A stretch of 64,000 nt of DNA from Ariolimax columbianus (GCA_036924085.1 JAVGWX010000004.1:13266454-13330453); one strand, 5' to 3'; numbered from the stretch's first letter, positions 21,723 to 32,772 are shown. A program made the numbers and translations. The notes: a model not told the origin generated them from the letters alone.

Positions 21723-22424
21723 ACGCAGTAAACAAGATAACTACCCTCATATTATGTATTGATCGTAATTACAAGTCGCCAGTAGCTTATAGATGCAGTC
21801 TTCCAGTCATCCCATTCATCATATTGACGCAGTCCCACCGATCACGCCTACATTACCTTGATCACGTGAATGTAAGTTGCAGTCGCAGCTACATTCTGTT
21901 TTCTAGTGATCCCATTAATCTTATTTGACGCAGTCTATCTTGATCACGTCGAGACTACTTTGTTGTACCGCCGACAAATATGAACAGGACCACGGACGTC
22001 ATGCATGGGTTTATAGTCTACGAAATTTACCATCAGTTGCAATCCGCAACAAAGTTTGATCGCAGCAAGCCAGATTAGGAGAGGAGAAAGAACCGGTCAA
22101 TAACAGTATCGATAAGGTTAGCTTTAGCGGTCTCTTACCGTTTTAGATAAGCGTGCGAGAGAAAGAGTTTGTTAGAAGTTTACTGTTGGTAGTGTTACTT
22201 GAATAAAGAATATGTTGTATTGTGTTTATATTTAGTGTTACTTGAATTTGTTTAGAGTTAGTGTAGAGTAAAATAGAATAGGGCAGAACCCTTTAACTTT
22301 ACCGTCTGCGACAGAGCTCCGTCAAATCGATCGGCTCTGATACATTATGAACGAAGAAAAAGAAAAAGACGAAGAAGAAGAAGAAGAAATATTAATATAC
22401 ATAAAAGCAAATTTTTCTTCATCA
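21723..22424. other. No gene seen
   Basis: Single-copy-looking sequence, with AG-rich GAAGAAGAAGAAG at about 22350-22390. No coding motif. Confidence 0.5.
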
Positions 22425-22525
22425 GCACGCCCAGGACTTGAAGAAATCTACTGCAACCTGCCACTTAACGCCCTTTTCAGGGTGAACAAAGAAAAATCGT
22501 ACTCATTATGCCCATTCAACAATAA
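22425..22525 (-). mobile_element. E345 dispersed element, truncated copy 2
   Basis: On the + strand it reads ATCAGCACGCCCAGGACTTG, then CCACTTAACGCCCTTTTCAG and GTACTCATTATGCCCATTCA, matching one end of the family on its minus orientation (compare 62140-62245). Confidence 0.7.
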
Positions 22526-23089
22526 CGCCAGACTTACATAAAAGTATACAAACAAGCATACCACATTATCAACACAATAAATATACACGCACACAAACAT
22601 ATACACAAGCCTGCTAACGCTAACAAAATCAAATCATGCACCAGTTCCGTCTTCTCTATCCTCGTGTCTCTCACTAGTGGAATACAAAGATAAACAGCAC
22701 AAAGTGAACTCACACAAAGCAAAAAGGGAATGAACCAGTGCAGGCTGTATTCTTTTTTCAAACCCGATTTCAAAATCATCACCTTTATAACTAATCGCGA
22801 AGGCCGCTCGGTAAAAACAATCAGACATTGTGTGAATGGCTTAGTTTGACTTCAAGAAAAATCTAACATCGACACTAATAAACTTTATTTACTTGCTTAT
22901 CAATGTCAGTGGCACGAAATTGGCCAAACTGGCATTAATTATATGTTTGGCCGTACATCTTGCAGACAATCTGGCATATGTCTTGTTTCAAGGGAGGTAA
23001 TGAGGACTGAAAAATCTGCTAAGACCTTCACCCTTGTCTAGATAAACTTGGCTCATTTCTTTCTGCAATAATTTCTTTCTTTCTTTTTT
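22526..23089. other. No gene seen
   Basis: AT-rich, with no recognised feature. Confidence 0.5.
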
Positions 23090-23375
23090 GGAACTTTCTT
23101 GGAACTTTCTTGGGAAAAGGGGCGCAGGGTGCAGGGGGGGGGGGGGGGGGTTCGGGGGGGGGGGTGTAAGTGAAGAATCCGGAGGCGGAGGAGGGAGAGA
23201 GAAAGGGCGAGACTGATAGGGGTCAACATATGCTATCAATGAAGCGCTTTCCTTCTGTTGTCTTGAAATCCTATTCCTTTCTTCTTCTTCTTTTTCTTTT
23301 TCTTTTTCTTCTTCTTCTTCTTCTTCTTCTTCTCCTTTTCTTTTAATTATTATTTTTAATATTATTATTATTTGA

Positions 23376-23412
<37 letters not shown>

Positions 23413-23510
23413 CTCTGCGTTTTCTTCATGTTATTGCACTTTTTTATGGTTTTTGTTCTTCTCCACCTTCATCGTAATGCTGCTGTTGTTGGTGTTACCG
23501 TAGCTGTTTT
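23090..23510. repeat. Low-complexity block: G runs, (CTT)n, (ATT)n
   Basis: Two long G tracts at about 23135-23163, CTT/TTC repeats at 23280-23340 and ATT repeats at about 23345-23410 follow each other. Confidence 0.9.
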
Positions 23511-23514
23511 TGTT

Positions 23515-23645
23515 GTTGTTGTTCTTCTTCTTCTTCGTCTATTTCTGATGAGTAGACTAATGAGCATTGAGGCTAAGGATTGAATTTGTGAATTCGGTAA
23601 CTTCGCCATTCGATGCAAGCGCTCTATCCACACTGCTAAACATCT
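23515..23645 (-). mobile_element. tRNA-derived SINE (SINE-C) with GAA tail
   Basis: On the minus strand: TTTAGCAGTGTGGATAGAGC with A-box character, GCTTGCATCGAATGGCGAAG, a B-box-like AATTCAATCCTTAGCC, a short body (AGTCTACTCATCAGAAATAG) and an ACGAAGAAGAAGAAGAAC tail running into AAC repeats. Its head parallels the one at 12165-12245 and its tail resembles those of SINE-A and the LINE at 49 kb. Confidence 0.6.
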
Positions 23646-23724
23646 GAACAAACCTCAACTCGTGTCACTTATATAAACATGGTTACAAAAGTTAACTTCA
23701 TTAAAATGGATCAAAATCGCGTCG

Positions 23725-25640
23725 CTTCATTTGTTTAATCATAGATCCAACACTACCTTTGTTAAAGCATAGATCTAACACTTCATTTGTTAAAACATAG
23801 ATCCAACACTCCACTTGTTGTAGCATGGGTCCAACACTCCACTTGTTGTAGCATGGGTCCAACACTCCATTTGTTGAAGCATGGGTCCAACACTCCATTT
23901 GTTGAAGCACAGATCTAACACTTCATTTGTTGAAGAATGGGTCTAACACTCCATTTGTTGAAGAATGGGTCCATTTGTTGAAGCATGGGTCTAACACCCC
24001 ATTTGTTAAAGCATGGGTCTAACATCCCATTTGTTGAAGCATGGGTCTAACACTCCATTCGTTAAAGCATGGGTCTAACACCCCATTTGTTAAAGCATGG
24101 GTCCATTTGTTGAAGCATGGGTCCATTTGTTGAAGCATGGATCTAACATTCCATTTGTTGAAGCATGGGTCCATTTGTTGAAGCATGGGTCTAACACTCC
24201 ATTTGCTAAAGCATGGGTCCAATTGTTGAAGCATGGGTCCATTTGTTGCAGCATAGGTCTAACACTTCATTTGTTGAAGCATGGGTCTAACACTCCCTTT
24301 GTTGAAGCATGGGTCTAACACTTCATTTGTTGAAGCATGGGTCTAACACTCCATTTGTTGAAGCATGGGTCTAACACCCCATTTGTTGAAGCATGGGTCT
24401 AACACTCCATTTGTTGAATCATGGGTTTAACACTCCATTTGTTGAAGCATGGGTCTAACACTCCATTTGTTGAAGCATGGGTCTAACACTCCATTTGTTG
24501 AAGAATGGGTCCATTTGTTGAAGCATGGGTCTAACACTCCATTTGTTGAAGCATGGGCCCATTTGTTAAAGCATGGGTCTAACACTCCATTTGTTGAAGC
24601 ATGGGTCTAACACTCCATTTTTTGAAGCATGGGTCTAACACTCCATTTGTTGAAGCATGGGTCTAACACTCCATTTGTTGAAGCATGGATCTAACACCCC
24701 ATTTGTTGAAGCATGGGTCTAACACCCCATTTGTTGAAGCATGAGTCTAACATTCCATTTGTTGAAGCATGGGTCTAACACTCTATTTGTTGAAGCATGG
24801 GTCCATTTGTTGAAGCATGGGTCTAACACTCCATTTGTTGAAGCATGGGTCTAACACCCCATTTGTTGAAGCATGTGTCTAACACTCCATTTGTTGAAGC
24901 ATGGGTCTAACACCCCATTTGTTGAAGCATGGGTCTAACACCCCATTTGTTGAAGCATGTGTCTAATACTTCATTTGTTGAAGCATGGGTCCATTTGTTG
25001 AAGCATGGGTCTAACACTCCATTTGTTGAAGCATGGGTCTAACACTCCATTTGTTGAAGCATGTGTCTCTCCATTTGTTGAAGCATGTGTCTACCACTCC
25101 ATTTGTTGATGCATGGGTCCATTTGTTGAAGCATGTGTCTAACACTCCATTTGTTGAAGCATGTGTCTAACACTCCATTCGTTGAAACATGGGTCCATTT
25201 GTTGAAGCATGTGTCTAACACTCCATTTGTTGAAGCATGTGTCTAACACTCCATTTGTTGAAGCATGTGTCCATTTGTTGAAGCATGGGTCTATCACCCC
25301 ATTTGTTGAAGCATGGGTCTAACACTCCATTTGTTGAAGCATGTGTCCAACACTCCATTTGTTGAAGCATGGGTCCATTTGTTGAAGCATGGGTCTATCA
25401 CCCCATTTGTTGAAGCATGGGGCTAACACTCCATTTGTTGAAGCATGGGTCTAACACTCCATTTGTTGAAGCATGGGTTTATTCGTTGAAGCATGGGTCT
25501 AACTCTCCATTTGTTGAAGCATGGGTCCATTTGTTGAAGCATGGGTCCATTTGTTGAAGCATGGGTCTAACACTCCATTTGTTGAAGCATGGATCCAACG
25601 CTCCATTTGTTGAAGCATGTGTCCATTTATTGAAGCATTA
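23725..25640. repeat. 28/20-bp minisatellite, about 70 units
   Basis: The main unit is CATTTGTTGAAGCATGGGTC followed by TAACACTC. Scattered through the array are 20-bp units lacking TAACACTC. The short form recurs at irregular intervals, and GGGTC/TGTGTC variants cluster towards the right half. This is the longest simple array in the window, nearly 2 kb. Frames within it are by-products. Confidence 0.97.
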
Positions 25641-26296
25641 ACAACAATGTTTATGAAAGCCTGATTCAGTGCGATTTCATAACAATAGCTCTTGCTTGAT
25701 CCTCTTCCCAGCTCGAATTAGAACCTTCTTTATTCTCCTCACACGGCATGACAATAAGGACACAATTGACCTTTTCTCTTTTTCCCGGGTCACATTCTGC
25801 TGAATGTCCATCTCAAATCTGGTTAACCCTGACACAAAAAATGAGTCTGATATTGCTAAAATATCGTATCGATATCCGTATTATCTTGATGTTACTTGTT
25901 GGTTAAGTTATTGCGTTGTGTCTCAGATCCGTCTGCCCCAATATATATTGTACCCTAGTGCATATGTTACGTCACCTGAGTACTGCATAATATATGAGAA
26001 TTGCACGACAACAGAAGCATGGGCATATAGCTTAAGCCAAAACTGATGAACCATTCGCCACTTGAACAGTCTCAATTGTAATTAGCTGGTTCTGGCATCA
26101 CACCATTATGTTGAATTGGACTGTATTTTTGTCCATTCTTATAGTCATAAAACAAATGTTTAACAAGGTTGAATTCAAAATGTATGACCGATATTATATT
26201 TCTTTTTTTCTTTCTTTCTTTCTTTCTTTCTTCTTCTTCCGAACCTTTTTCTGCTTCTTCTTTGTCTTTTATTGTTACGAAGGATAATTAACGTAT
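25641..26296. other. No gene seen; (CTTT)n at 26205-26235
   Basis: An 80-codon frame at 25804-26046 has no motif I recognise. CTTT repeats lie at about 26205-26235. Confidence 0.5.
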
Positions 26297-26530
26297 GGTT
26301 AGCTAAAATATACTGATCAGACATGTTAGTCAGGGTCAGGCAAAACATACTGATCAGACATGTAAGTCAGGGTCAGGCAAAACATACTGATCAGACATGT
26401 TAGTCAGGTTCAGGTAAAACATACTGATCAGACATGTTAGTCAGGGTCAGGCAAAACATACTATTCAGACATGTTAGTCAGGGTCAGGCAAAACATACTG
26501 ATCAGCCATGTTAGTCAAGGTCAGGCACAA
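26297..26530 (-). repeat. 37-bp array formed from the end of E345
   Basis: About six copies of ATGTTAGTCAGGGTCAGGCA followed by AAACATACTGATCAGAC. The same sequence exists as a single copy at the matching end of E345 at 61930-61985, so the array appears to be an expansion of the element's terminus. It is contiguous with the E345 core to the right. Confidence 0.9.
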
Positions 26531-26805
26531 CATTCTGACCACGACCCTCACCTTGTCGTTAGCGTAGCCCTTTTTGGAAACGGGCTGTTTTGATAACAGC
26601 CTGGCTAACAAGATGAGGGATCGACGTGATCCCCACAGTAAGTGAGTGGCACGCAGATGAAGCTAAGCATAACACAACCGCTTGGAGGACCCCGGTCAAC
26701 CTTCATCAGCACACTCGGGAAGTGAGAAAAGCTATTTCAACACGCCACTTAACATCCTGTTCAGGGAGCAGAAAAGAGTAAACCTACTCCTCGTAGCCAT
26801 TGGAG
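26531..26805 (-). mobile_element. E345 dispersed element, copy 3 (core)
   Basis: On +: ACCCTCACCTTGTCGTTAGC, GGAAACGGGCTGTTTTGATA, ACAGCCTGGCTAACAAGATG, ATCGACGTGATCCCCACAGT, GCTTGGAGGACCCCGGTCAA, CCTTCATCAGCACACTCGGG, CACTTAACATCCTGTTCAGG. These are the complement of the plus-strand landmarks of the 15091 and 30360 copies. Confidence 0.8.
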
Positions 26806-26871
26806 ATGACATCAATAACTTTTACTGTATCTTCTTCCTTTTCTACTTCTAATTTTTGATCATCGTTCACA

Positions 26872-27450
26872 ATGTCTAGCACAATCTAGCCTCTAACTCT
26901 CCATCCCCGACAGTAGAGTCAGACCTAGCACAATCTACTCTCTAACTCTCCATCGCCCGACAGTAGAGTCAGACCTAGCACAATCTAGCCTCTAACTCTC
27001 CATCCCCGACAGTAGAGTCAGACCTAGCACAATCTACTCTCTAAGATTCCCTCCCCCGACAGTAGAGTCAGACCTAGCACACTCTACTCTCTAAGATTCC
27101 CTACCCTACTGCATAGTCGGATCTAGCCCAATCTAACCTCTAACATTCCATCTCTGATAGCAGAGTATGACCTAGCAAAATCTAACCTTTAATAATACAC
27201 CCCTGACAGCAGTCTGACTTAGGCAAAGACAGCCTCTAACACTCCATCCCCGACAACAGTCTGACCTAGTCAAAGAAAGTCTCTAACACTCCATACCTGA
27301 CAACAATCTGACCTTGGCAAAGAATACCTCTAACACTCCATTCCCGAAAGCAGTCTGACCTACTCAAAGACAACATCTAACACTCCATCCCTCACAGCAT
27401 TCTGACCTAGTCAAAGAAAGCATCTAACACTCCATCCCTCTCAGCAGTGT
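26872..27450. repeat. 47-49-bp minisatellite, about 12 copies
   Basis: Left units: ACCTAGCACAATCTAGCCTC, TAACTCTCCATCCCCGACAG, TAGAGTCAG. Right units are shorter (ACCTAGTCAAAGAAAGTCTC, TAACACTCCATCCCTGACA..). Divergence increases towards the right. Confidence 0.9.
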
Positions 27451-27510
27451 ATGATATGCAGTACCTTTGTCTTTCTCTAATATAATTCGTTCTGTGTCTG
27501 GTCATACCAT

Positions 27511-27512
<2 letters not shown>

Positions 27513-27575
<63 letters not shown>
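27513..27575. repeat. (CT)n microsatellite
   Basis: A near-pure CT run. Confidence 0.97.
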
Positions 27576-27578
<3 letters not shown>

Positions 27579-27584
27579 GTCTTA

Positions 27585-27812
<228 letters not shown>

Positions 27813-27884
27813 ATTCGCGGCTGACTGACAGGCTCTTTGTTTGCTTGTCAACATTGTTATTGTAACGTAGGCACACAATTGTGT

Positions 27885-27957
27885 GTGGCCCAACGATTAG
27901 GATTACCATCTCCGAGTCTGGAAACACTGATTGGAACCCCGTCAAGGTCTGTGGTTT
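27885..27957 (+). mobile_element. tRNA-Glu-like sequence (SINE head or pseudo-tRNA)
   Basis: GTGGCCCAACGATTAGGATT resembles the tRNA-Glu D-arm/A box, a CTC triplet lies in the expected anticodon loop, and GATTGGAACCCCG sits where a B box would be, with a G for the usual C. The acceptor stem does not pair convincingly, so I do not call it a functional tRNA. Confidence 0.4.
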
Positions 27958-28464
27958 ATTCTATGGGGGGAAAAGCACTAATTATAGATTTTATACGAGC
28001 ATAGAAATTAAAGCTTATGTTGCTATCATTGTTGTCTATAAAGACGGTTTTGTGATTGAGAAAGGTAAGAGATGTCGGATTTACCTTGATTGTTAAATGA
28101 ACTTCTATTCTCACGGACAGCTTTGCTTGGCGCCAACCATTTGAAGAAATTGAATAACAAGTTAAAGTTTACATCACAGGTAAATCAACTGGATGACAAT
28201 ATGTGTGATAACAACTAACAGTTTTCTCTCAACATGTTGTTTAACGTGTAAACATACAATCTCCATCGTCAGTTGATAACGTAGCTTGTATCAGCAGTAT
28301 TACCGGGGCCGAAAGGGAGCACTGAAAAGTTAATATTGTAACCTACCAGGCAGTAAGTTAAAGGATACTAATGAAGGTTAGGCTAAACCATCATGTAGAA
28401 ACTTTAAACCAAACAAATGTTAACTGATACGAGAAGTTCAACATTTGTTGACTAGGTATGAATT
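27958..28464. other. No gene seen
   Basis: No recognised feature. A GGGGCCGAAAGGGAGCAC stretch near 28307 recalls the SINE-A core but has no further support. Confidence 0.5.
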
Positions 28465-28645
28465 TGTCTGGGACTCACTAAGGATAGCTGTTGATAGGCT
28501 AAAGAATCGGCGTTTGAGAAGACATGCCACACCATGCGATTCCGCAATAGGTCCTGACTTTCTTTGCACACACTGTGTAAGACGCTTCTCTGCCCGGATT
28601 GGTTTTAAGAGTCACAATCGCTACCGTCATGGACTGTAGTTACAT
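28465..28645 (+). pseudogene. LINE C-terminus with C2H2 zinc finger
   Basis: The frame ends in FLCTHCVRRFSARIGFKSH, NRYRHGL and a stop. It matches the C-terminal LVCPICSRCFRARIGLFSH of the LINE at 35412-39515, including the C-x2-C-x12-H spacing. The preceding WDSLRIAVDRLKNR parallels that LINE's WRSAVKSG..RVVKAQNR. It is probably a 5'-truncated insertion of a related LINE. Confidence 0.75.
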
Positions 28646-28724
28646 CCCTTTTTTTCAAAGCACAATTACTATCGTCTGACAACACGGAAAGAGCCAACGA
28701 TAATATTCCACAACGCGCTAGAAC

Positions 28725-28925
28725 AGTTTGGGCACCACTGATGATGGCAGAAGACTATTTTGATTTGTAGGTTTCTCAAGTTTACATGGTTTTGGGGAAA
28801 TTGCAATCATAATTTCTTGAAATTCTTCAATTGTTGCACACATGTAACATATCGGTGCACATATGTAACATATTGGTGAACATATGAACAAATAGTTTGA
28901 GATTTTCTTGTGCATATATAATCCG
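28725..28925 (-). repeat. VNTR-bearing dispersed repeat V, left inverted copy
   Basis: On the minus strand: GTGCACCGATATGTTACATG, TGTGCAACAATTGAAGAATT, TCAAGAAATTATGATTGCAA, then AACTTGAGAAACC. The right copy at 31085-31490 is in the opposite orientation and has a longer tandem region. Confidence 0.8.
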
Positions 28926-28969
28926 CTTGGCGTTAAACGTTACGTCCTGTATTATTGCTGAATAGGGCA

Positions 28970-29245
28970 TTGAATGAGTAGATTGATTCTTTCGTGCGCC
29001 CTGAAAAGGAAGTTAAGTAGCAGTCTGTTGTAGCTTTCCTCACATCCCGAGCGTGCTGATGAAAGTGAACCGGGGTCTTTCAGGCGGTTGTACAATGATT
29101 GGCTTCATCGCTTACTACTACGAGAATAACGTCGATCCATCACCTCGTTAGCAAGTCTGCCATGAAAACAGCCCGATTCCAATGAGGACTACGTGGAAGT
29201 CAAGTTGAGGGTCTTAGACAACATGTTTTGCCTGACCAGACGTTC
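28970..29245 (+). mobile_element. E345 dispersed element, copy 4
   Basis: GTGCGCCCTGAAAAGGAAGT, TCACATCCCGAGCGTGCTGA, GAAAGTGAACCGGGGTCTTT, AACGTCGATCCATCACCTCG, GAAAACAGCCCGATTCCAAT, ATGTTTTGCCTGACCAGACG. It is collinear with the copies at 15091 and 30360. Confidence 0.8.
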
Positions 29246-29906
29246 GTCTTCCTCCACATACATCCTGTAAATAGGACGATGTATATACACCATACTAACA
29301 TACACATGAACTGATATGGGATACTGGCATGTACCTGTCTTGACTAAATAGCCTCTGTTAGACGAGGGACAGTCATTAAGTAACAGGAACTTTAATATAG
29401 AGTGCCTGGTTGTACCACGGAGGGCACAAACAGGCTCGGGTATAGATCTTGACGATCCAGCAGTTAGTGCACGCGCAATATAGCGTACATCACGGCCGCT
29501 TCACTGTCGAGTTGCATCGTGGAAGAACAAGTAGCCATTATTGGTTTTGTAGGGTCATAAGGTGTGACAATTTCTGAAATTTGCAGAAGAAGGAAGGTTC
29601 AGTATGCGACAGTTCTTTGACTCAGAGGAGAGTGCATAGATGAGAGAAAGTTTTGAAAACAAAGACATTGATGAATCAGTGTTTGGTAGACCAGCAAGCG
29701 GTGAAACAGTAGATCCACCAGCTAGCTCCTGCCAACAAAAGAGTACCTTTTGATGAAATAGAAGCAGATTTCGAGTCTCGGCGCTGCACACAAAATTGTC
29801 CATGATGTCCTCGGTTACAGCAAAGTGTGAAGCAAATGGATTCCAGTGCAGCTTACGAGGTAATGGAGGCGGTGCAAAACTGGTAAAAGGTTACACCATC
29901 AGACTG
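29246..29906. other. No gene seen
   Basis: No recognised motif. An 82-codon minus-strand frame at 29555-29803 lacks resemblance to known families. Confidence 0.5.
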
Positions 29907-30100
29907 TTTTTCTAGAGAGCACCCACAAGCTAGGTGGACAAAGTGTATTGGACTGTTTTTCTAGAGAGCACCCACAAGCTAGGTGGACAAAGTGTATTGG
30001 ACTGTTTTTCTAGAGAGCACCCACAAGCTAGGTGGACAAAGTGTATTGGACTGTTTTTATAGAGAGCACCCACAAGCTAGGTGGACAAAGTGTATTGGTA
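29907..30100. repeat. 49-bp tandem repeat, 4 copies
   Basis: The unit is GGACTGTTTTTCTAGAGAGC, ACCCACAAGCTAGGTGGACA, AAGTGTATT. Copies are nearly identical, with one C-to-A change in the last. Confidence 0.95.
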
Positions 30101-30359
30101 GGCACGACGACTATGTCCACAAATAAGACACCAAATATTTCGTGTTCGCATTCTTGTCAAAATGGTATTAATAAATTAGCTGTTACTTGTTGATTGTCCT
30201 TCGTAACTAATTCTTTTTATTTGTTAGTACAGAGAGCCTAAATTAAAATTGCTATAGCATTTACAGTACAATGCATACATGGCAAAGAACGGACGTTTAT
30301 TGTGGATGTCAAGGTTCATGTACTGTGGTGTAGGTTATTGTTCTTGGTTGCGAGTTCCC

Positions 30360-30675
30360 ACAATGAGTAGGTTACTCTTGTGTACGTCCTAAAAAAGGCG
30401 TTAAGTGGCGGGTTGTCGTAGCTTTCCTCACATCCCGAGCGTGCTGATGAAGGTGGACCGCGTTCCTCCAGGCCTTTGTGCTATCCTTGGCTTAATCTGC
30501 ATATCGTTCTCTACTACGGGGATCACGTCGAGCCTCACCTTATTACCCATACTGTTGTCATCAACACCAGCACGTTTCCAGGACGACCAACTGAGGAGGT
30601 CAGGTATCGGTCTTGGTCAGATAAGTTCTCTTGACTCTGGCTAACATTGTCTGACCAGTGTGTTTTGCCTAGTCA
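30360..30675 (+). mobile_element. E345 dispersed element, copy 5
   Basis: ATGAGTAGGTTACTCTTGTG, AAAAAAGGCGTTAAGTGGCG, TCCCGAGCGTGCTGATGAAG, GTGGACCGCGTTCCTCCAGG, GGGGATCACGTCGAGCC, then GTGTTTTGCCTAGTCAGACG. It preserves both ends seen in other copies. Confidence 0.8.
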
Positions 30676-30920
30676 GACGTAAGCCTCATCGTCCCGTCTT
30701 GTAGGTAATGTATGTCATGTACCATTGGCATGACATTTACTTTCTACTGTATACAAGAAACATGGGTTACACATGATGTTGCTTTCACTAAGTCTTGGTT
30801 ACGTCATTTAAGTCTCTCACTCCGATCAGATTTTCTAAGCCCTGTTGTAACCTTTTGTGGCCACAGACGTATAACTGTCGGATGTTGCCCGCTCGGACGA
30901 AATGGGGTGAATAACTATGT
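30676..30920. other. No gene seen
   Basis: Unique-looking sequence, with no recognised feature. Confidence 0.5.
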
Positions 30921-31022
30921 GTTATAGTGTGTGTTATAGTGTGTGGTATAGTGTGTGGTATAGTGTGTGTTATAGTGTGTGTTATAGTGTGTGTCATAGT
31001 GTGTGTTATAGTATGTGTTTGT
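30921..31022. repeat. GTGTGTTATAGT tandem repeat
   Basis: Roughly eight copies of a 12-bp GTGTGTTATAGT unit with GGTATAGT variants. Confidence 0.9.
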
Positions 31023-31084
31023 GCGTGAATGCATATAAAATATGCATATATGTATTAACATTTAAGTACACATACGAGTTTATA

Positions 31085-31490
31085 ATGTTAATGTGAATAG
31101 TGGAGTGTATAGACGACTCGAATATGTTACATGTGTGAACTAATATGTTTCATGTATTTACATATATATTACGTGTATGCACCAATATGGTACATGTGTG
31201 AACTAATATGTTTCATGTATTTACATATATATTACGTGTATGCACCAATATGGTACATGTGTGCACAAATATATTTCATGTGTGCATCTATATGGTAATT
31301 GTGTGCACAAATATGTTACAGTTGTGTACCTATATATATCACGTGTGCAAAGTATGTTACTTGTGTGCACCAATATATTACATGTGTGCAACAATGGAAG
31401 AATTTCAAGAAATTTCGATTATAATTTCAGAAAAGCAATGAAAACTTGAGAGACATATCAACCACATTAGTTTGCTGTTTTCATCAATCA
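31085..31490 (+). repeat. VNTR-bearing dispersed repeat V, right copy
   Basis: About 12 units of roughly 22 bp (GTGTGCACCAATATGTTACAT) precede TGCAACAATGGAAGAATTTC, AAGAAATTTCGATTATAATT and AACTTGAGAGACATATCAAC. The last part matches the complement of 28740-28830, and homology continues weakly outward. The pair is inverted and about 2.2 kb apart. Confidence 0.8.
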
Positions 31491-32040
31491 CATCCCAATC
31501 ATTTCCTTAAAATAATCTTAAAGAGGGTGTGCATGGTGCTAGCAAATTCATCATCCAAATACACAAATAACAATTTTAATAACCTCTAAAGTGCCTGAAG
31601 CATTCTTCATAGCAGGGGGAAGGTGCATTGTGGTCTTCTGCTCTGTAAGCAGCCCAGCACGACCAAAAATGCAAGTTAGCAAATGAATGAACAGACACTA
31701 TTCCCACCACTTGATACATTGATACGCATTTCAGTGACTAAGATGGCCACATTAATCTTCTCTCTCTTCTCCTGGTGTGTAAAGGTCCGAACAAGTCAAA
31801 CGGACAGGAAAATAAATCGTGCACACTGGCAGATCAGTCATGGCCGCTACACTGGCGGCAGGTGAAGATAGTTTCCACTGGATGGGCAGATACTGACTCC
31901 CGTGTTTAGATAGAGTCAAAGATATGGGCTGCCACAGACGCTCATTTCTAGATTATGTCTGTCGGGATAACAGATGGACATTCTTCTTGGGTGGCATTGG
32001 CACGACTAGATCATACATAGGTGCTGGCATATATATATAT
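31491..32040. other. No gene seen
   Basis: No recognised feature. It ends in a short (AT)n just before the mariner-derived element. Confidence 0.5.
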
Positions 32041-32716
32041 ACACGAGGAGTGTTCAAATGAAACCGGACCTAACTGCTGGTGTAAACAGCACATACCAAC
32101 AGTCAAGTTTGCAAAATGTCAGTTTCCTCCGACTCATAGTTTCCTCTGCAGTCCGTAAAAAACATTAATGGTATGATATGGATTCCCCCCAGAGTTGATC
32201 AGCGAGCAGTGATTCGGTTTCTAAGAGCTGAAGAATGTCGACCAGTTGAATTCAGGCAGTGTGTGGTGACAAAAGCGTGTCAAAAACAACAGTGAAGAAC
32301 TGAACAACGATGTTTTTAGAAGGACGTGTGTTAACGCAACAATATGCCCCTGACCTGGTCTCGGAAGATCTTTCGTTAACAAATGTCCTTTAAACATTGT
32401 TGTCTAGTTCTTCACTGTTGTCTTCGACACACCCTTGTCACTATACATTACCTGCATTCTGCGATAAATGTCAACTGGTTGACATCCTTTAGCTGTTAGA
32501 AACCGAATCACCGCTCGCTGATCAACGATGGACGGATTCCGTACCCGACATTTTTTTAACGGTCTGGTGAGGAAGCTATGAGTCGGATGATAATGAAATT
32601 TTGCAAACTTGGGTGTTGGCATGTGCCGTTTACACGAGAAGTGACGTCATCATGCGCATCGTACGTATGTTCACTTGTTTACAGTTTGGTCAGGTTACAT
32701 GTAAACACTCCTCCTC

Positions 32717-32720
<4 letters not shown>
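32041..32720. mobile_element. Mariner-derived foldback element, copy 1
   Basis: A 680-bp palindrome. The left end is ACACGAGGAGTGTTCAAATG; the right end is its complement (AACACTCCTCCTCGTGT with one indel). Each arm carries a relic of the N-terminus of a mariner-family transposase in opposite orientation. On the minus strand the right arm reads VDQRAVIRFLTAKGCQPVDI, YRRMQVMYSDKGVSKTTVKN, the helix-turn-helix region; the left arm has VDQRAVIRFLRAEECRPVEF. The rest of the transposase is missing. Runs of AT lie on both sides, matching the TA target preference of mariner elements. Confidence 0.85.
32404..32622 (-). pseudogene. Mariner transposase N-terminal relic (right arm)
   Basis: A 72-codon frame whose C-terminal half contains VDQRAVIRFLTAKGCQPVDI and SKTTVKN, typical of the mariner DNA-binding helix-turn-helix. 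The catalytic DDD domain is absent and the frame stops at the palindrome centre. The N-terminal residues before RNPSI come from a different frame and are not transposase-like. Confidence 0.75.

Positions 32721-32772
<52 letters not shown>

Noticed and set aside
23725..25640. CRISPR-like appearance of the 28-bp array
   Set aside because: Units are contiguous with no unique spacers, variants drift as in a minisatellite, and the context is an animal genome.
25804..26046. 80-codon frame
   Set aside because: No motif, no splice context that I can defend, and length within chance for 64 kb.
28300..28330. SINE-A core-like GGGGCCGAAAGGGAG
   Set aside because: Only about 12 nt match, and none of the following SINE landmarks are present.
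28725..31490. Terminal inverted repeats of a DNA transposon
   Set aside because: The inverted copies differ in length, have no defined ends or target duplication, and enclose no transposase; kept only as an inverted repeat pair.
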